8,411 bases of DNA from Candidatus Latescibacterota bacterium (GCA_030608245.1 JAUWEO010000071.1:1-8411), one strand, 5' to 3'; positions 1-7,787 are shown, numbered from the stretch's first letter. Numbers and translations are program-made. Notes: generated by a model not told the origin, from the letters alone.

Positions 1-1787
1 GGAACTTAGAGCTTCTCTCACCCCTCTCGGGAGGTAGCAGACAGACCACACTGTCTTCTGTACTTGATGGCACCAAAACCTCTATGGGAGGGAGACTTCT
101 GAGAAATTGGCTTCTAAAACCGCGCAGAGATGTTGCTAAAATAATTCAGCGACAAGAAGGGATAGAGGAGATGGTGAAGAATTCCTCCTTGAAAACAGAT
201 CTCACGGAGACAATTAAGGAGATAGCTGACTTGGAGAGGTTGGTGGCCAGGGTCTGCTGCGGACGGGCGAATGCAAGGGACTTAGTTGCCTTGAAAAACT
301 CCCTCTCGCTAATCCCTGCATTGAGGGAGAACCTCACCACTGCCTCCTCTTTCATTCTTTGTTCTGCCCGTGAGCAACTGTTAGATGTGCAGGAGATCGT
401 CAATCTGATTGACAAGGCCATTGTAGAGGAACCACCAGTTCTGCTTACCGAAGGAGGTTTGATAAAACTGGGATTTGACTCCCGATTAGATGAACTCAGA
501 CAGATCAGCTCCAGCGGAAAGGATTGGATAGCTAAACTCCAAACCAAAGAGCGAGAGAGAACCGGCATTTCTTCACTAAAGGTCAAGTATAACAAGGTCT
601 TTGGCTACTTCATTGAGGTTAGCAAGGCAAATCTCTCCAAGGTGCCTGAAGATTACATTCGCAGGCAAACCCTGGTGGGAGCGGAGAGATTTGTCACTCC
701 TGAGCTTAAAGAACACGAATCGAAGGTCTTGGGAGCCGACGAGAAGATTGCTCAGTTGGAGTATGAGATATTTGTTGATGTTCGCCAACAGGTCGCTGCC
801 TGGGCGGAGAAAATTCAGAAAATAGCCCGAAGCTGCGCCTTGGTTGATGTCCTTTGCTCCTTAGCCAGTCTTGCCGTCGGTTCAGACTATATTCGTCCTA
901 CACTGGATGAGGGGGAGGAGATAAAAATAATTGAGGGAAGACATCCAGTGGTGGAAAGATTCCTCCCTGAAGGGAATTTTATTCCCAATGACACGTACTT
1001 AGTTAACTCCACTGACCAGATACTGATCATCACCGGCCCTAATATGGCCGGCAAATCCACTTACCTCAGGCAAGTAGGGCTGATAGTGCTTTTAGCCCAA
1101 ATAGGCAGTTTCGTTCCGGCTAAATCCGCTCACATTGGGGTTGTGGACCGAATATTTACCCGGGTAGGAGCATCTGATAACATAGCCACCGGCGAAAGCA
1201 CCTTCTTAGTGGAGATGAATGAAACAGCCAATATCCTCAACAATGCCACCTCAAAAAGCTTGGTGCTTCTTGACGAGATCGGCCGAGGTACCAGCACCTT
1301 CGATGGAATGAGCATTGCCTGGGCGGTGACCGAATTCCTTCACAACTGCTCCCGGGCCAGACCTAGGACCCTGTTTGCCACCCACTACCACGAGCTCACC
1401 GAATTGGAATTAATATTGGAGAGGGTCAAAAACTATAACTTTGCAGTGAAAGAGTGGAAGGGAGAGGTGGTATTCTTGCGCAAGATACTTCCCGGTGGGT
1501 GTGACCACAGCTACGGCATTCAAGTGGCCCGGTTGGCCGGATTGCCGTCCGAAGTTATCGAGAGAGCCAAAGAGGTGCTCGTCAATTTGGAAGAGAATGA
1601 GCTCACCCCCAACAAAATCCCCAAGAAGGCTAAAAGCAAACATTCTGCCCTTGTCTCAACCAAACAATTGAGCCTTTTTGAAACCGAACACCCGGTGGTT
1701 GAAGAGATCCGCAAACTCGACCCCACTTCTCTCACCCCCTTAGAGGCACTCAATAGAATCGATGAATGGAAAAAGAGGATTGAATGA
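1..1787 (+). CDS. mutS: DNA mismatch repair protein MutS (5' truncated by window edge)
   Basis: MutS binds mismatched or looped DNA as a dimer and uses ATP to recruit MutL for cytosolic post-replicative repair. The frame is open from the first complete codon at position 3, upstream of the first ATG at 84, so the gene enters from the left. About 594 residues are visible. A full MutS has roughly 850-880, so the mismatch-binding domain and most of the connector are missing. Visible in order are the core/lever and clamp, and an ABC-type ATPase with Walker A GPNMAGKST (1035-1061), the GESTFLVEM motif (1191-1217), Walker B LVLLDE (1260-1277) and the His loop ATHYHE (1377-1394). The dimerisation helices follow. 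Near the C-terminus, QLSLF (1665-1679) resembles the beta-clamp-binding motif of E. coli MutS. The stop codon overlaps the leuS start. The ATPase motifs are intact. MutS2 is unlikely because the core domain and C-terminal tail are those of MutS1. Confidence 0.97.
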   Translation, partial: NLELLSPLSGGSRQTTLSSVLDGTKTSMGGRLLRNWLLKPRRDVAKIIQRQEGIEEMVKNSSLKTDLTETIKEIADLERLVARVCCGRANARDLVALKNSLSLIPALRENLTTASSFILCSAREQLLDVQEIVNLIDKAIVEEPPVLLTEGGLIKLGFDSRLDELRQISSSGKDWIAKLQTKERERTGISSLKVKYNKVFGYFIEVSKANLSKVPEDYIRRQTLVGAERFVTPELKEHESKVLGADEKIAQLEYEIFVDVRQQVAAWAEKIQKIARSCALVDVLCSLASLAVGSDYIRPTLDEGEEIKIIEGRHPVVERFLPEGNFIPNDTYLVNSTDQILIITGPNMAGKSTYLRQVGLIVLLAQIGSFVPAKSAHIGVVDRIFTRVGASDNIATGESTFLVEMNETANILNNATSKSLVLLDEIGRGTSTFDGMSIAWAVTEFLHNCSRARPRTLFATHYHELTELELILERVKNYNFAVKEWKGEVVFLRKILPGGCDHSYGIQVARLAGLPSEVIERAKEVLVNLEENELTPNKIPKKAKSKHSALVSTKQLSLFETEHPVVEEIRKLDPTSLTPLEALNRIDEWKKRIE

Positions 1788-4222
1788 AAATGAAGGCTTA
1801 CAATTTCAGAGCAATTGAACCGAAATGGCAACGGGTCTGGGCGGAAACAGGGGCGCATCGCACCTCAGATGCCGAAGAAGGCCCCAAATATTACTGTCTT
1901 GATATGTTTCCTTACCCTTCCGGCAGTTGGCTCCATGTGGGGCACTGGAGAGGCTATGTTATCTCTGATGTCTGGAGCAGATACAAAAAGCTTCAAGGAT
2001 TCAATGTCTTGCATCCTATGGGATGGGATTCCTTCGGACTGCCTGCTGAAAACGACGCCATTAAAAAGGGCATCCACCCTCAAGAAAACACTATGCAGAA
2101 TATTACCAATATGAAGAGGCAGCTCAAGCAGATTGGGGCAATGTACGACTGGGACAGGGAAATCACTACCAGCTCACCCGAATACTACCATTGGACCCAG
2201 TGGATATTTCTGGAGATGTATAAGAAAGGATTGGCCTACCGCCAGATGGTGCCCATTAACTGGTGTCCCCGATGTAAAACCGGTTTGGCTAACGAAGAAG
2301 TGGTAGACGGGAGATGCGAACGCTGCGGAGAACTGGTGACCAAGAAAGAGATGCTGCAATGGCTGCTCAAGATTACGGACTACGCCGACCGGCTCTTAGA
2401 AGGGTTGGAGAGACTGAACTGGTCAGAGAAGATCAAGACTATGCAGATCAATTGGATAGGTCGAAGTCGAGGGGCAGATATAACCTTCGAGGTTATCTCT
2501 CCGGCTGGGGAGCAATTCCCGCTGAAGGTGTTTACTACGCGTCCCGATACCCTGTTCGGAGCCACCTACTTGGTGCTGGCCCCCGAACATCCAGCAGTCC
2601 CTAAATTAACATCCTATGAGCAACAAGATGATGTTAACTCTTATGTCGAAGGAACCAAGCAGCTCTCCGAAGTTGACCGGATATCGGGGATGCGCCAGAA
2701 AACAGGGGTGTTCAGCGGAAGCTATGCCATAAACCCGGTAAACACTAAGAGACTCCCTATCTGGATCTCCGACTATGTCCTGCTCACCTACGGCACCGGG
2801 GCGATTATGTGCGTGCCCGCCCATGATCAGCGGGATTTCGAGTTCGCCAACCAATTTGACCTGCCGATTGTAGAGGCAATCACAAGCCCAGAGAGCAAAA
2901 AGGGAGAATCGGGAGAGTTGTTAGAGGCTTATATCGGTGAAGGCATTATGGTGAATTCAGGCAGGTTCAACCGGCTTTCCAGTCAGGAGGGTAGGGGGGA
3001 GGTAGTGAAGTGGTTAGCCGCGAAAGAATTGGCAGAGGAGGCCGTGCGCTACAAACTCCGGGATTGGCTCTTCTCCCGTCAGCGTTACTGGGGAGAACCT
3101 ATCCCTATAATTTACTGTTCCCACTGTGGTGAGGTGCCGGTCCCTGAGGAACAACTGCCGGTTCTATTGCCGGAAGTAGAACGCTACCAACCCACCGGAA
3201 CAGGGGAGTCACCGTTGGCAGCAATCCCTGAATTTGTGAATATTTCTTGCCCCAAGTGCGGTGGCAAGGCCAAGAGGGAGACGAATACTATGCCTCAGTG
3301 GGCAGGCTCCTGCTGGTATTTCCTCCGCTATCCCAGTTCCCAGTCTTGGGACAGGGCATTTGATCCAGAGGTGATTAACAAGTGGCTTCCTGTAAGTATG
3401 TACATCGGGGGCATAGAACACGCCATCCTTCACCTGCTCTACGCCCGATTTTTCACCAAGGTGCTGTATGATCTGAGACATATTAACTTCGACGAGCCCT
3501 TCCTCCGGCTGTTCAACCAGGGGATGGTGTGCCGCAATGGGGCCAAGATGAGTAAGTCGAAAGGCAATGTCGTCAGTCCGGATGAACTGGTAGAGAAGTA
3601 CGGCACGGATACAGTACGGCTGTACGAACTGTTCATCGGTCCGCCCGAACAGGATGCAGAGTGGAGTGACCGGGGGATTGAAGGCATTCACCGCTTCCTG
3701 AACCGGGTGTGGAAACTGGTAACCGCAAATCTCTCCGCCTCTGATAAGTTCTCTAACAGTGTGCTACGGCAAAGACACCTGTTGGTAAAAAATGTGACCG
3801 AAGGAATAGAGAGTTTCAAGTTCAACACCACCATCAGCAGATTCATGGAATTTGTGAATTTCGCTTATGGTTTGGAAAAAGACCTGTTAGACAGTCAGAC
3901 TATAGATGTCTTCCTGATTCTGCTCTCGCCATTTGCCCCTCATATGACAGAGGAGCTATGGCAGCAAAGGGGGCACCAGAGGAGTATCTTTGGGGCGGAA
4001 TGGCCAACATATGACCAAGCATTGACCAGGCCCCAGCAGATCACACTGGTGGTGCAGGTCAACGGGAAGGTGCGGGCCAAACTGGAGGTTGAGGCTGACA
4101 TTGACCAGCAGGAAGCCCAAAGGTTAGCCTTAGAGGCTCCAAATGTGAAGGTGCATCTGGCAGGCAGACAACCCCGGAAGGTGATAGTCGTTCCCAAGAG
4201 ATTGGTGAATATAGTAGTTTGA
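1784..4222 (+). CDS. leuS: Leucyl-tRNA synthetase, class I
   Basis: This cytosolic enzyme charges tRNA-Leu with leucine and hydrolyses mischarged products. At 812 residues it is full length for bacterial LeuRS. The Rossmann fold carries the HIGH motif as HVGH (residues 51-54) and KMSKS at 589-593. A zinc site is formed by Cys161, Cys164, Cys178 and Cys181. The CP1 editing domain (about 225-420) keeps the Thr-rich TTRPDT (251-256) and the HDQRD segment whose Asp348 and Asp351 correspond to the amino-group-binding aspartates, so editing should work. A second pair of CxxC motifs (445-448, 489-492) lies in the insert before the TNTMPQWAGS segment. The tRNA-binding C-terminal domain ends the protein. 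The ATG at 1784 is chosen because GAGG (1775-1778) sits 5 bases upstream; the ATG at 1790 is a possible alternative. The ATGA overlap with mutS suggests translational coupling. No terminator follows the stop. Confidence 0.98.
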   Translation: MKMKAYNFRAIEPKWQRVWAETGAHRTSDAEEGPKYYCLDMFPYPSGSWLHVGHWRGYVISDVWSRYKKLQGFNVLHPMGWDSFGLPAENDAIKKGIHPQENTMQNITNMKRQLKQIGAMYDWDREITTSSPEYYHWTQWIFLEMYKKGLAYRQMVPINWCPRCKTGLANEEVVDGRCERCGELVTKKEMLQWLLKITDYADRLLEGLERLNWSEKIKTMQINWIGRSRGADITFEVISPAGEQFPLKVFTTRPDTLFGATYLVLAPEHPAVPKLTSYEQQDDVNSYVEGTKQLSEVDRISGMRQKTGVFSGSYAINPVNTKRLPIWISDYVLLTYGTGAIMCVPAHDQRDFEFANQFDLPIVEAITSPESKKGESGELLEAYIGEGIMVNSGRFNRLSSQEGRGEVVKWLAAKELAEEAVRYKLRDWLFSRQRYWGEPIPIIYCSHCGEVPVPEEQLPVLLPEVERYQPTGTGESPLAAIPEFVNISCPKCGGKAKRETNTMPQWAGSCWYFLRYPSSQSWDRAFDPEVINKWLPVSMYIGGIEHAILHLLYARFFTKVLYDLRHINFDEPFLRLFNQGMVCRNGAKMSKSKGNVVSPDELVEKYGTDTVRLYELFIGPPEQDAEWSDRGIEGIHRFLNRVWKLVTANLSASDKFSNSVLRQRHLLVKNVTEGIESFKFNTTISRFMEFVNFAYGLEKDLLDSQTIDVFLILLSPFAPHMTEELWQQRGHQRSIFGAEWPTYDQALTRPQQITLVVQVNGKVRAKLEVEADIDQQEAQRLALEAPNVKVHLAGRQPRKVIVVPKRLVNIVV

Positions 4223-4232
4223 TTCCACAAGT

Positions 4233-4260
4233 TTTCCACATTCCAGACGATTTATATTAT
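4233..4260 (+). promoter_or_regulatory. Candidate sigma-70-type promoter in the leuS downstream gap
   Basis: The 61-base gap after leuS is strongly AT-rich in its second half. TTTCCA (4233-4238, 4 of 6 matches to the -35 consensus) and TATTAT (4255-4260, 5 of 6 matches to the -10) are 16 bases apart, placing a start point just before the gene at 4284. AT-rich gaps give such matches by chance, so the small gene may instead be read through from leuS. Confidence 0.3.
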
Positions 4261-4283
4261 TTTATAAAAAATTATACAAGGCC

Positions 4284-4718
4284 ATGGAACGAGACTGTAA
4301 GATTCACTTCAGGCAGTCAGACCTGGAGATAGAAATAGAAGGCGATAGGGACTTCGTGGAGGCATATTTCAACAAGCTTCTCCAAAGGCTCCAATTTGGC
4401 CCTTCTGAAACAGAAAAGAGCGGAAATAAGGCTCTGAACCATCTCTTAGAGGAGAAACAACCTTCGTCGCATTCAGACAAAGTACTGCTGTTTGGATATT
4501 ATCTGGAGAAGTATAGCGGACTGGAGTGCTTTTGTGCTGATGACATAAGCAGATGCTATCAGGAGACGCGGATTGCTGGGCCGCGCAATATCAACGACCT
4601 GATAAGGAAACTGCCAAGGGAATATGTGATGGAGGTGGGGCGAAAGGGGAAAAAGAAGGCCTGGAGATTGACCCGCGAGGGGATGGAGTATGTAGAGACG
4701 AGGAAGTGGAGGAATTGA
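4284..4718 (+). CDS. Uncharacterised 144-residue protein with probable C-terminal winged helix
   Basis: I do not recognise a named family. Residues 1-37 form a short charged beta/helix segment (KIHFRQSDLEIEIEGDRDFV, then an amphipathic helix). A polar linker follows at about 40-62. Residues 64-143 look like a winged helix: a helix KVLLFGYYLEKY, a second around ADDISRCYQE, a third around NINDLIRKL, then a basic wing, GRKGKKKAWRLT, and a closing REGMEYVE helix. The ending 'K-A-W-R-LT-x-x-G-x-x-Y-V' is typical of small DNA-binding or adaptor winged helices, which is the basis for inferring nucleic-acid or protein binding. There is no signal peptide or membrane segment. The ATG at 4284 has only a poor Shine-Dalgarno (AAGG, two bases away), but no better start is present. 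The gene lies 61 bases after leuS on the same strand and is followed by a palindrome and a terminator. Sure that it is a gene; unsure of its function. Confidence 0.85.
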   Translation: MERDCKIHFRQSDLEIEIEGDRDFVEAYFNKLLQRLQFGPSETEKSGNKALNHLLEEKQPSSHSDKVLLFGYYLEKYSGLECFCADDISRCYQETRIAGPRNINDLIRKLPREYVMEVGRKGKKKAWRLTREGMEYVETRKWRN

Positions 4719-4738
4719 TTAGGCAGGGCTTAGTTTAC

Positions 4739-4752
4739 ATAATGTACATTAT
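4739..4752. promoter_or_regulatory. Perfect 14-base palindrome, possible operator
   Basis: ATAATGTACATTAT reads identically on both strands and begins 20 bases after the stop codon at 4718. Flanking bases add an overlapping near-palindrome (TACATAATGTA). There is no loop, so it is not a terminator hairpin; the symmetry fits a dimeric repressor site. No promoter is obvious beside it and no second copy was seen in the window. Confidence 0.35.
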
Positions 4753-4789
4753 ATGACCCAAGGCTGATCTGTTGGAAAGAATCACCCAC

Positions 4790-4835
4790 AAAAAAACCAG
4801 CCAGATGGCAAGAATATGCTATCTGGCTTTTTCTT
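4790..4835. terminator. Bidirectional Rho-independent terminator
   Basis: A 12-base-pair stem (AGCCAGATGGCA at 4799-4810 with TGCTATCTGGCT at 4817-4828, one G-U pair) closes a 6-base loop. On the + strand it is followed by TTTTTCTT (from 4828). On the - strand the A run at 4790-4796 becomes seven T residues two bases after the stem. It sits between convergent genes and should stop transcription arriving from 4284-4718 on one side and from the GH127 operon on the other. Confidence 0.85.
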
Positions 4836-4879
4836 ATACCCACATCGCTCTCAGATGCCCTACAAGGCACTTTTTTTAA

Positions 4880-5056
4880 CGCGAATATCTCCACACTCCT
4901 CCCCCATTCTTCTGGGTATCTCCGAGCCCCAGGTCACCGAACTTCTAAAAAACGGGGAGCTCGAACTCTATGTCAAGAACCTTCAAACCCCCCTGATTGA
5001 CGAGAAATCTATCTACGCATATATCCAAAGGCGAGACAGCACTACAAAAAACGATC
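4880..5056 (+). pseudogene. Remnant of an excisionase/MerR-type helix-turn-helix gene
   Basis: In the frame starting at 4906, the translation ILLGISEPQVTELLKNGEL, then a short variable stretch, then LIDEKSIYAYIQRR matches the pattern of small excisionase-like DNA-binding domains: helix-turn-helix, short wing, and the 'R-I-D-x-x-x-L-x-x-Y-I' closing helix. The expected N-terminal part ('x-Y-L-T-x-x-E-A-A-x-L') is absent in that frame, but the next frame reads REYLHTPP (4880-4903) right after a TAA stop. This suggests a frameshift in the C run 4901-4905 and loss of the original start. The frame stays open to 5358 only because it runs antisense to the GH127 gene. The fragment abuts the GH127 stop codon at 5061. 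An intact short gene with an ATG at 4855 is the alternative, but it lacks a ribosome binding site and its first 17 residues look unrelated to the family. The pattern match was made by eye only. Confidence 0.45.
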
Positions 5057-5060
5057 TCGT

Positions 5061-7043
5061 CTACTGCCAGTCCCCAGCCTCCAGTCCCTCGCCTATGGTC
5101 GGCAGACAGGAGATGCGCAGGCGGGCACATCCCATCGGTATTAGCGTGATTTGCTCTTCTCTCTCATCCGATTTCACAGGACTTCGGCTGAGTTCAGCAA
5201 CCGTCTCGTTCTCCAGCCGCCAGTTAGGAATCCTCTTCCCTCTTGCTTTGATCTCGATTGGGGCATCTTCGACAGTCCACGGCTGCTCGGCCACCACACC
5301 TTTTTCAACTACCTTTAGTGATTTGCCCGGTTTATCCCGATCGATGATCAACCCATAGTTCCATGGATTTGCGGGAAAGACCTCCCACTCCGGCCACTCG
5401 TCCGTGCCTCCACAGCGCTGCCACCTCTCTTCGATCTTGACTGAGTAGCTCAACGGCCCGCGGTCTACGGTCACACTGCCTGTGCGGGGCCACTGGGTCA
5501 GGGAAATCTCCATCGGCATCTCAATGGTGACTATGCTGCCTGGTGACCAGGTGCGCTCGATGCGGACAAATGTGGCTGGTTCGGCCTTTATGTTCAACTG
5601 TTCCCCGTTTATTGCCACACGAAATCCTCGACACCAATGGGGCACGCGCAGATAGAGCGGAAACGTTACCCGATAGGAACTCTCGACGGTCATCGTCACC
5701 CGACCGGCGAAAGGATAATCTGTCTCGGAATTGACCGTTACCTCAGTTCCCTCCTGCCCTACTTTTGCAGTGACTTGAGAAGTGGCGTAGAGCCAGGCTG
5801 CAAGGCCATTGTCAGCCGTAGCCTGCCAAAGGTTCTGTGCATACCACGGCCAACCCATCGCCACATTGTGCTGACAGCAGCGGTAGATATGCGGAGAGTA
5901 ACAAATCTGGCGGCCTTTGTTATAGTATTCATGATTCTGCGAGGCATCTAACTGGGGCTGGTTAGAGGCGGTAAGATAATGGAGGGCCTTCAGGTCTGGT
6001 GTCATCGAAACAGGAAAGTGGTTCAACATAATATCTTCACACCTGTCGGCGTACTTGGACTGACCAGTGATCCGTCCCAGGATATAGAAGCTCTTGGCGA
6101 ACTCAACCATGCCACAGGTCTCAAACCCCTGTCTGGGATCTGTGCAGCCAGGACGAACTTGCTCGTCGGCGCCAAAGATACCCCGCGGCTGTTGTCCCCA
6201 GGTGCCCAAATGCTGGCTGTACCAGTATTCGGTTGCAGCCAAGTGCCAGATGGTCTTCGATTGGATGTAGTAATTGCCGGGATAGCGGAAACGCTGAGTA
6301 AAGTGGACGATGTGGTGGTCTAACCATTCGTCAGTGGGGGGTGCGATGTGTTGGTAGAAACGAGTGGCGAGATCGAGGAGCCATGTTTTGCCAGTGCGGT
6401 TGTAGAGCCAATATATGTGCGGCAGCATATCCCCCGCCCGGTCGGTCTGGATGAACGGCTTCCAGTCGCCGAATCGCTCTTCTTTTTTAGGGATAAACCG
6501 TTCTTCGGGCAGGCCGCGGCAGAACTGAAAGAAGCGCTTCATCAGGGGAATGACGCGCGAGTCACCCGTATGCTCGTAGTGGCTGGTGACGGCGTCGAGC
6601 ATAACCATATGCGGCCAGAGGTCGCAAATCTTCTGGCCATTCTCACCGACGACACATTTGTGATATTGCGCCCCGAAATAGCCGTCTCCGTCCTGACTGG
6701 CGATAATCGCCTCAATCCACCGTTTCGACTCGGCGAGAAGTCCTTTATTGCCAGTTAGTACAGCCAGATCATGAAAGCCGCGGAACCAATAGGGCTGCTC
6801 TTCCCATCCCTCGCTGTCTCCGCCAAACCAACCATTGTCCGGTTTCAAAAAGCTGCTAAATTCGGCCAGACGGCCGGTCATACCATTTGCCATCAGATCG
6901 AGCTGATGTTTCAACCAACCTTGGGGACGGATACTGCCCAGGGGCAGCTTGGCAAAGGGGCCGGATAGAAGCGGCGGCCGGTTCGTGCAATAGAAGGAGG
7001 TTGCTGTTTCTGTGCCTGGCTTTTTTAATACACTTGGTTGCAT
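5061..7043 (-). CDS. GH127-type beta-L-arabinofuranosidase (DUF1680 family)
   Basis: This is a glycoside hydrolase of the DUF1680/GH127 type, whose studied members release L-arabinofuranose from beta-linked arabino-oligosaccharides. An (alpha/alpha)6 barrel spans about residues 30-415, followed by beta-sandwich domains. The unusual zinc-thiolate active site can be traced by comparison with HypBA1: Glu308 and Cys310 (in FETC) and the Cys389-Cys390 pair (in YRCCQHN) match its zinc ligands. Cys389 stands for its nucleophile. Glu294 is the likely acid/base, 14 residues before Glu308 against 16 in HypBA1. No signal peptide is visible, so it probably acts in the cytosol on imported oligosaccharides. 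The 660-residue length is normal. The conserved C-terminal strand ends near residue 648; the last codons come from a heptamer repeat. The ATG at 7041-7043 has a weak ribosome site. The gene lies 53 bases after the TPR gene, probably on the same transcript. The exact substrate, or membership of the related GH146, is uncertain. Confidence 0.9.
   Translation of the reverse strand: MQPSVLKKPGTETATSFYCTNRPPLLSGPFAKLPLGSIRPQGWLKHQLDLMANGMTGRLAEFSSFLKPDNGWFGGDSEGWEEQPYWFRGFHDLAVLTGNKGLLAESKRWIEAIIASQDGDGYFGAQYHKCVVGENGQKICDLWPHMVMLDAVTSHYEHTGDSRVIPLMKRFFQFCRGLPEERFIPKKEERFGDWKPFIQTDRAGDMLPHIYWLYNRTGKTWLLDLATRFYQHIAPPTDEWLDHHIVHFTQRFRYPGNYYIQSKTIWHLAATEYWYSQHLGTWGQQPRGIFGADEQVRPGCTDPRQGFETCGMVEFAKSFYILGRITGQSKYADRCEDIMLNHFPVSMTPDLKALHYLTASNQPQLDASQNHEYYNKGRQICYSPHIYRCCQHNVAMGWPWYAQNLWQATADNGLAAWLYATSQVTAKVGQEGTEVTVNSETDYPFAGRVTMTVESSYRVTFPLYLRVPHWCRGFRVAINGEQLNIKAEPATFVRIERTWSPGSIVTIEMPMEISLTQWPRTGSVTVDRGPLSYSVKIEERWQRCGGTDEWPEWEVFPANPWNYGLIIDRDKPGKSLKVVEKGVVAEQPWTVEDAPIEIKARGKRIPNWRLENETVAELSRSPVKSDEREEQITLIPMGCARLRISCLPTIGEGLEAGDWQ
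5067..5087. repeat. Three-unit heptanucleotide tandem repeat (CCAGYCY)
   Basis: CCAGTCC, CCAGCCT and CCAGTCC follow one another without gaps; a degraded fourth unit CTCGCCT may follow (5088-5094). It encodes residues 653-659 of the GH127 gene on the opposite strand. The unit resembles the short heptanucleotide tandem repeats (STRR) known from cyanobacterial intergenic DNA and similar low-complexity tracts in other bacteria. Confidence 0.5.
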
Positions 7044-7096
7044 CTTAGTGTGCTATTCCGCTCTATATCTGTGGCCTAACAACTATAGCTAAAAAT

Positions 7097-7768
7097 CTAT
7101 TCCAACATCTTCTCTTCGCTCTTTGCCCGGTAGGCAAGCGGTGAATCCGGATAGAAATTGATGAGCTGCTGCAAGGCCATCTTCGCCTCTTGGAACTCGC
7201 CCGATAAGCGAAAACAGCGGCAGGCATCCCAAAGGGCCCGGGCAGCCCAGGCGGAGTCTTGATGTCGATCAGCAAAACCTCTATACTTCTGGGCGGCTTC
7301 TGAATATCTTCCCTCCTCCTCCCAACAGGCCGCAATCCCACTCCAGGAAGTATAAGTCAAGATGGAATCATCTTGATACTTTTTAAGGTATTCCTGAAAA
7401 GCAGCTTCGGCTTTTTCTATTTCTCCTTGTTCGAAATACAGATTTCCCAGCGCCACCCGGGCTTCTCCGCTACTGCTGGTGCTACCAAACTGCTGAATAA
7501 CTCTCTGGTACAACTTCACCAACTCTTCGGTCTCCCCCACCCATTTTGCCATCTGTGCTTCACCCAAGAGTTCTGTTGCCTGGGTCTGCTGGCGTTTCCT
7601 GTGCTGCGTAACCGCCACAACGACTACAACTGCCACCAGCACTACGGCAATCCCTATTGCAAACCGTTTGGAATTGCGCTGAATAGTCCCAGCCAACCTC
7701 ATCACTGTGGTAATGAATCTGTCCTGCCTTATCTGCTTTCTTGTTAGTCGTTTGCGTGGCTTAAGCAT
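7097..7768 (-). CDS. Membrane-anchored tetratricopeptide repeat protein
   Basis: The 223-residue product has a basic cytosolic N-terminus (MLKPRKRLTRKQIRQDRF), one strongly hydrophobic segment at about 36-54 (FAIGIAVVLVAVVVVVAVT) and a C-terminal TPR-like helical array. Repeat signatures are at about 102-130 (ALGNLYFEQGEIEKAEAAF), 143-168 (GIAACWEEEGRYSEAAQKY) and 178-206 (RLSGEFQEAKMAL). By the positive-inside rule the TPR part should face outside the cytoplasmic membrane. The layout resembles YfgM/CpoB-like proteins, which serve as scaffolds near the Sec translocon or the cell envelope; that role is only an analogy here. The start is well supported by AGAGGG (7773-7778 on the complement), four bases upstream. 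It begins 19 bases after the isomerase-like gene and precedes GH127, so the three are probably co-transcribed. Nothing in the protein points to sugar binding. Confidence 0.85.
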   Translation of the reverse strand: MLKPRKRLTRKQIRQDRFITTVMRLAGTIQRNSKRFAIGIAVVLVAVVVVVAVTQHRKRQQTQATELLGEAQMAKWVGETEELVKLYQRVIQQFGSTSSSGEARVALGNLYFEQGEIEKAEAAFQEYLKKYQDDSILTYTSWSGIAACWEEEGRYSEAAQKYRGFADRHQDSAWAARALWDACRCFRLSGEFQEAKMALQQLINFYPDSPLAYRAKSEEKMLE

Positions 7769-7787
7769 TTTTCCCTCTTATTCTTGG

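Noticed and set aside
3209..3691. 160-codon antisense frame within leuS
   Set aside because: It overlaps the conserved KMSKS region of leuS and its translation has no family-like pattern; a shadow of the real gene.
4854..4877. Second hairpin followed by seven T residues (TGCC...GGCA then CTTTTTTT)
   Set aside because: The stem has only four pairs, too weak to call a terminator next to the much stronger one at 4799-4828.
4816..5358. Full 180-residue + strand reading frame
   Set aside because: Its start lies inside the terminator hairpin and its last 100 residues run antisense to conserved GH127 codons. Only the middle part (about 4906-5056) resembles a real domain.
6348..6758. 136-codon + strand frame within the GH127 gene
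   Set aside because: It is antisense to the conserved barrel domain, lacks a ribosome site, and is explained by codon use of the hydrolase.
7044..7096. Possible promoter between the TPR and GH127 genes
   Set aside because: Hexamers such as TATAGT occur on the - strand, but no -35 element lies at suitable spacing; co-transcription is simpler.
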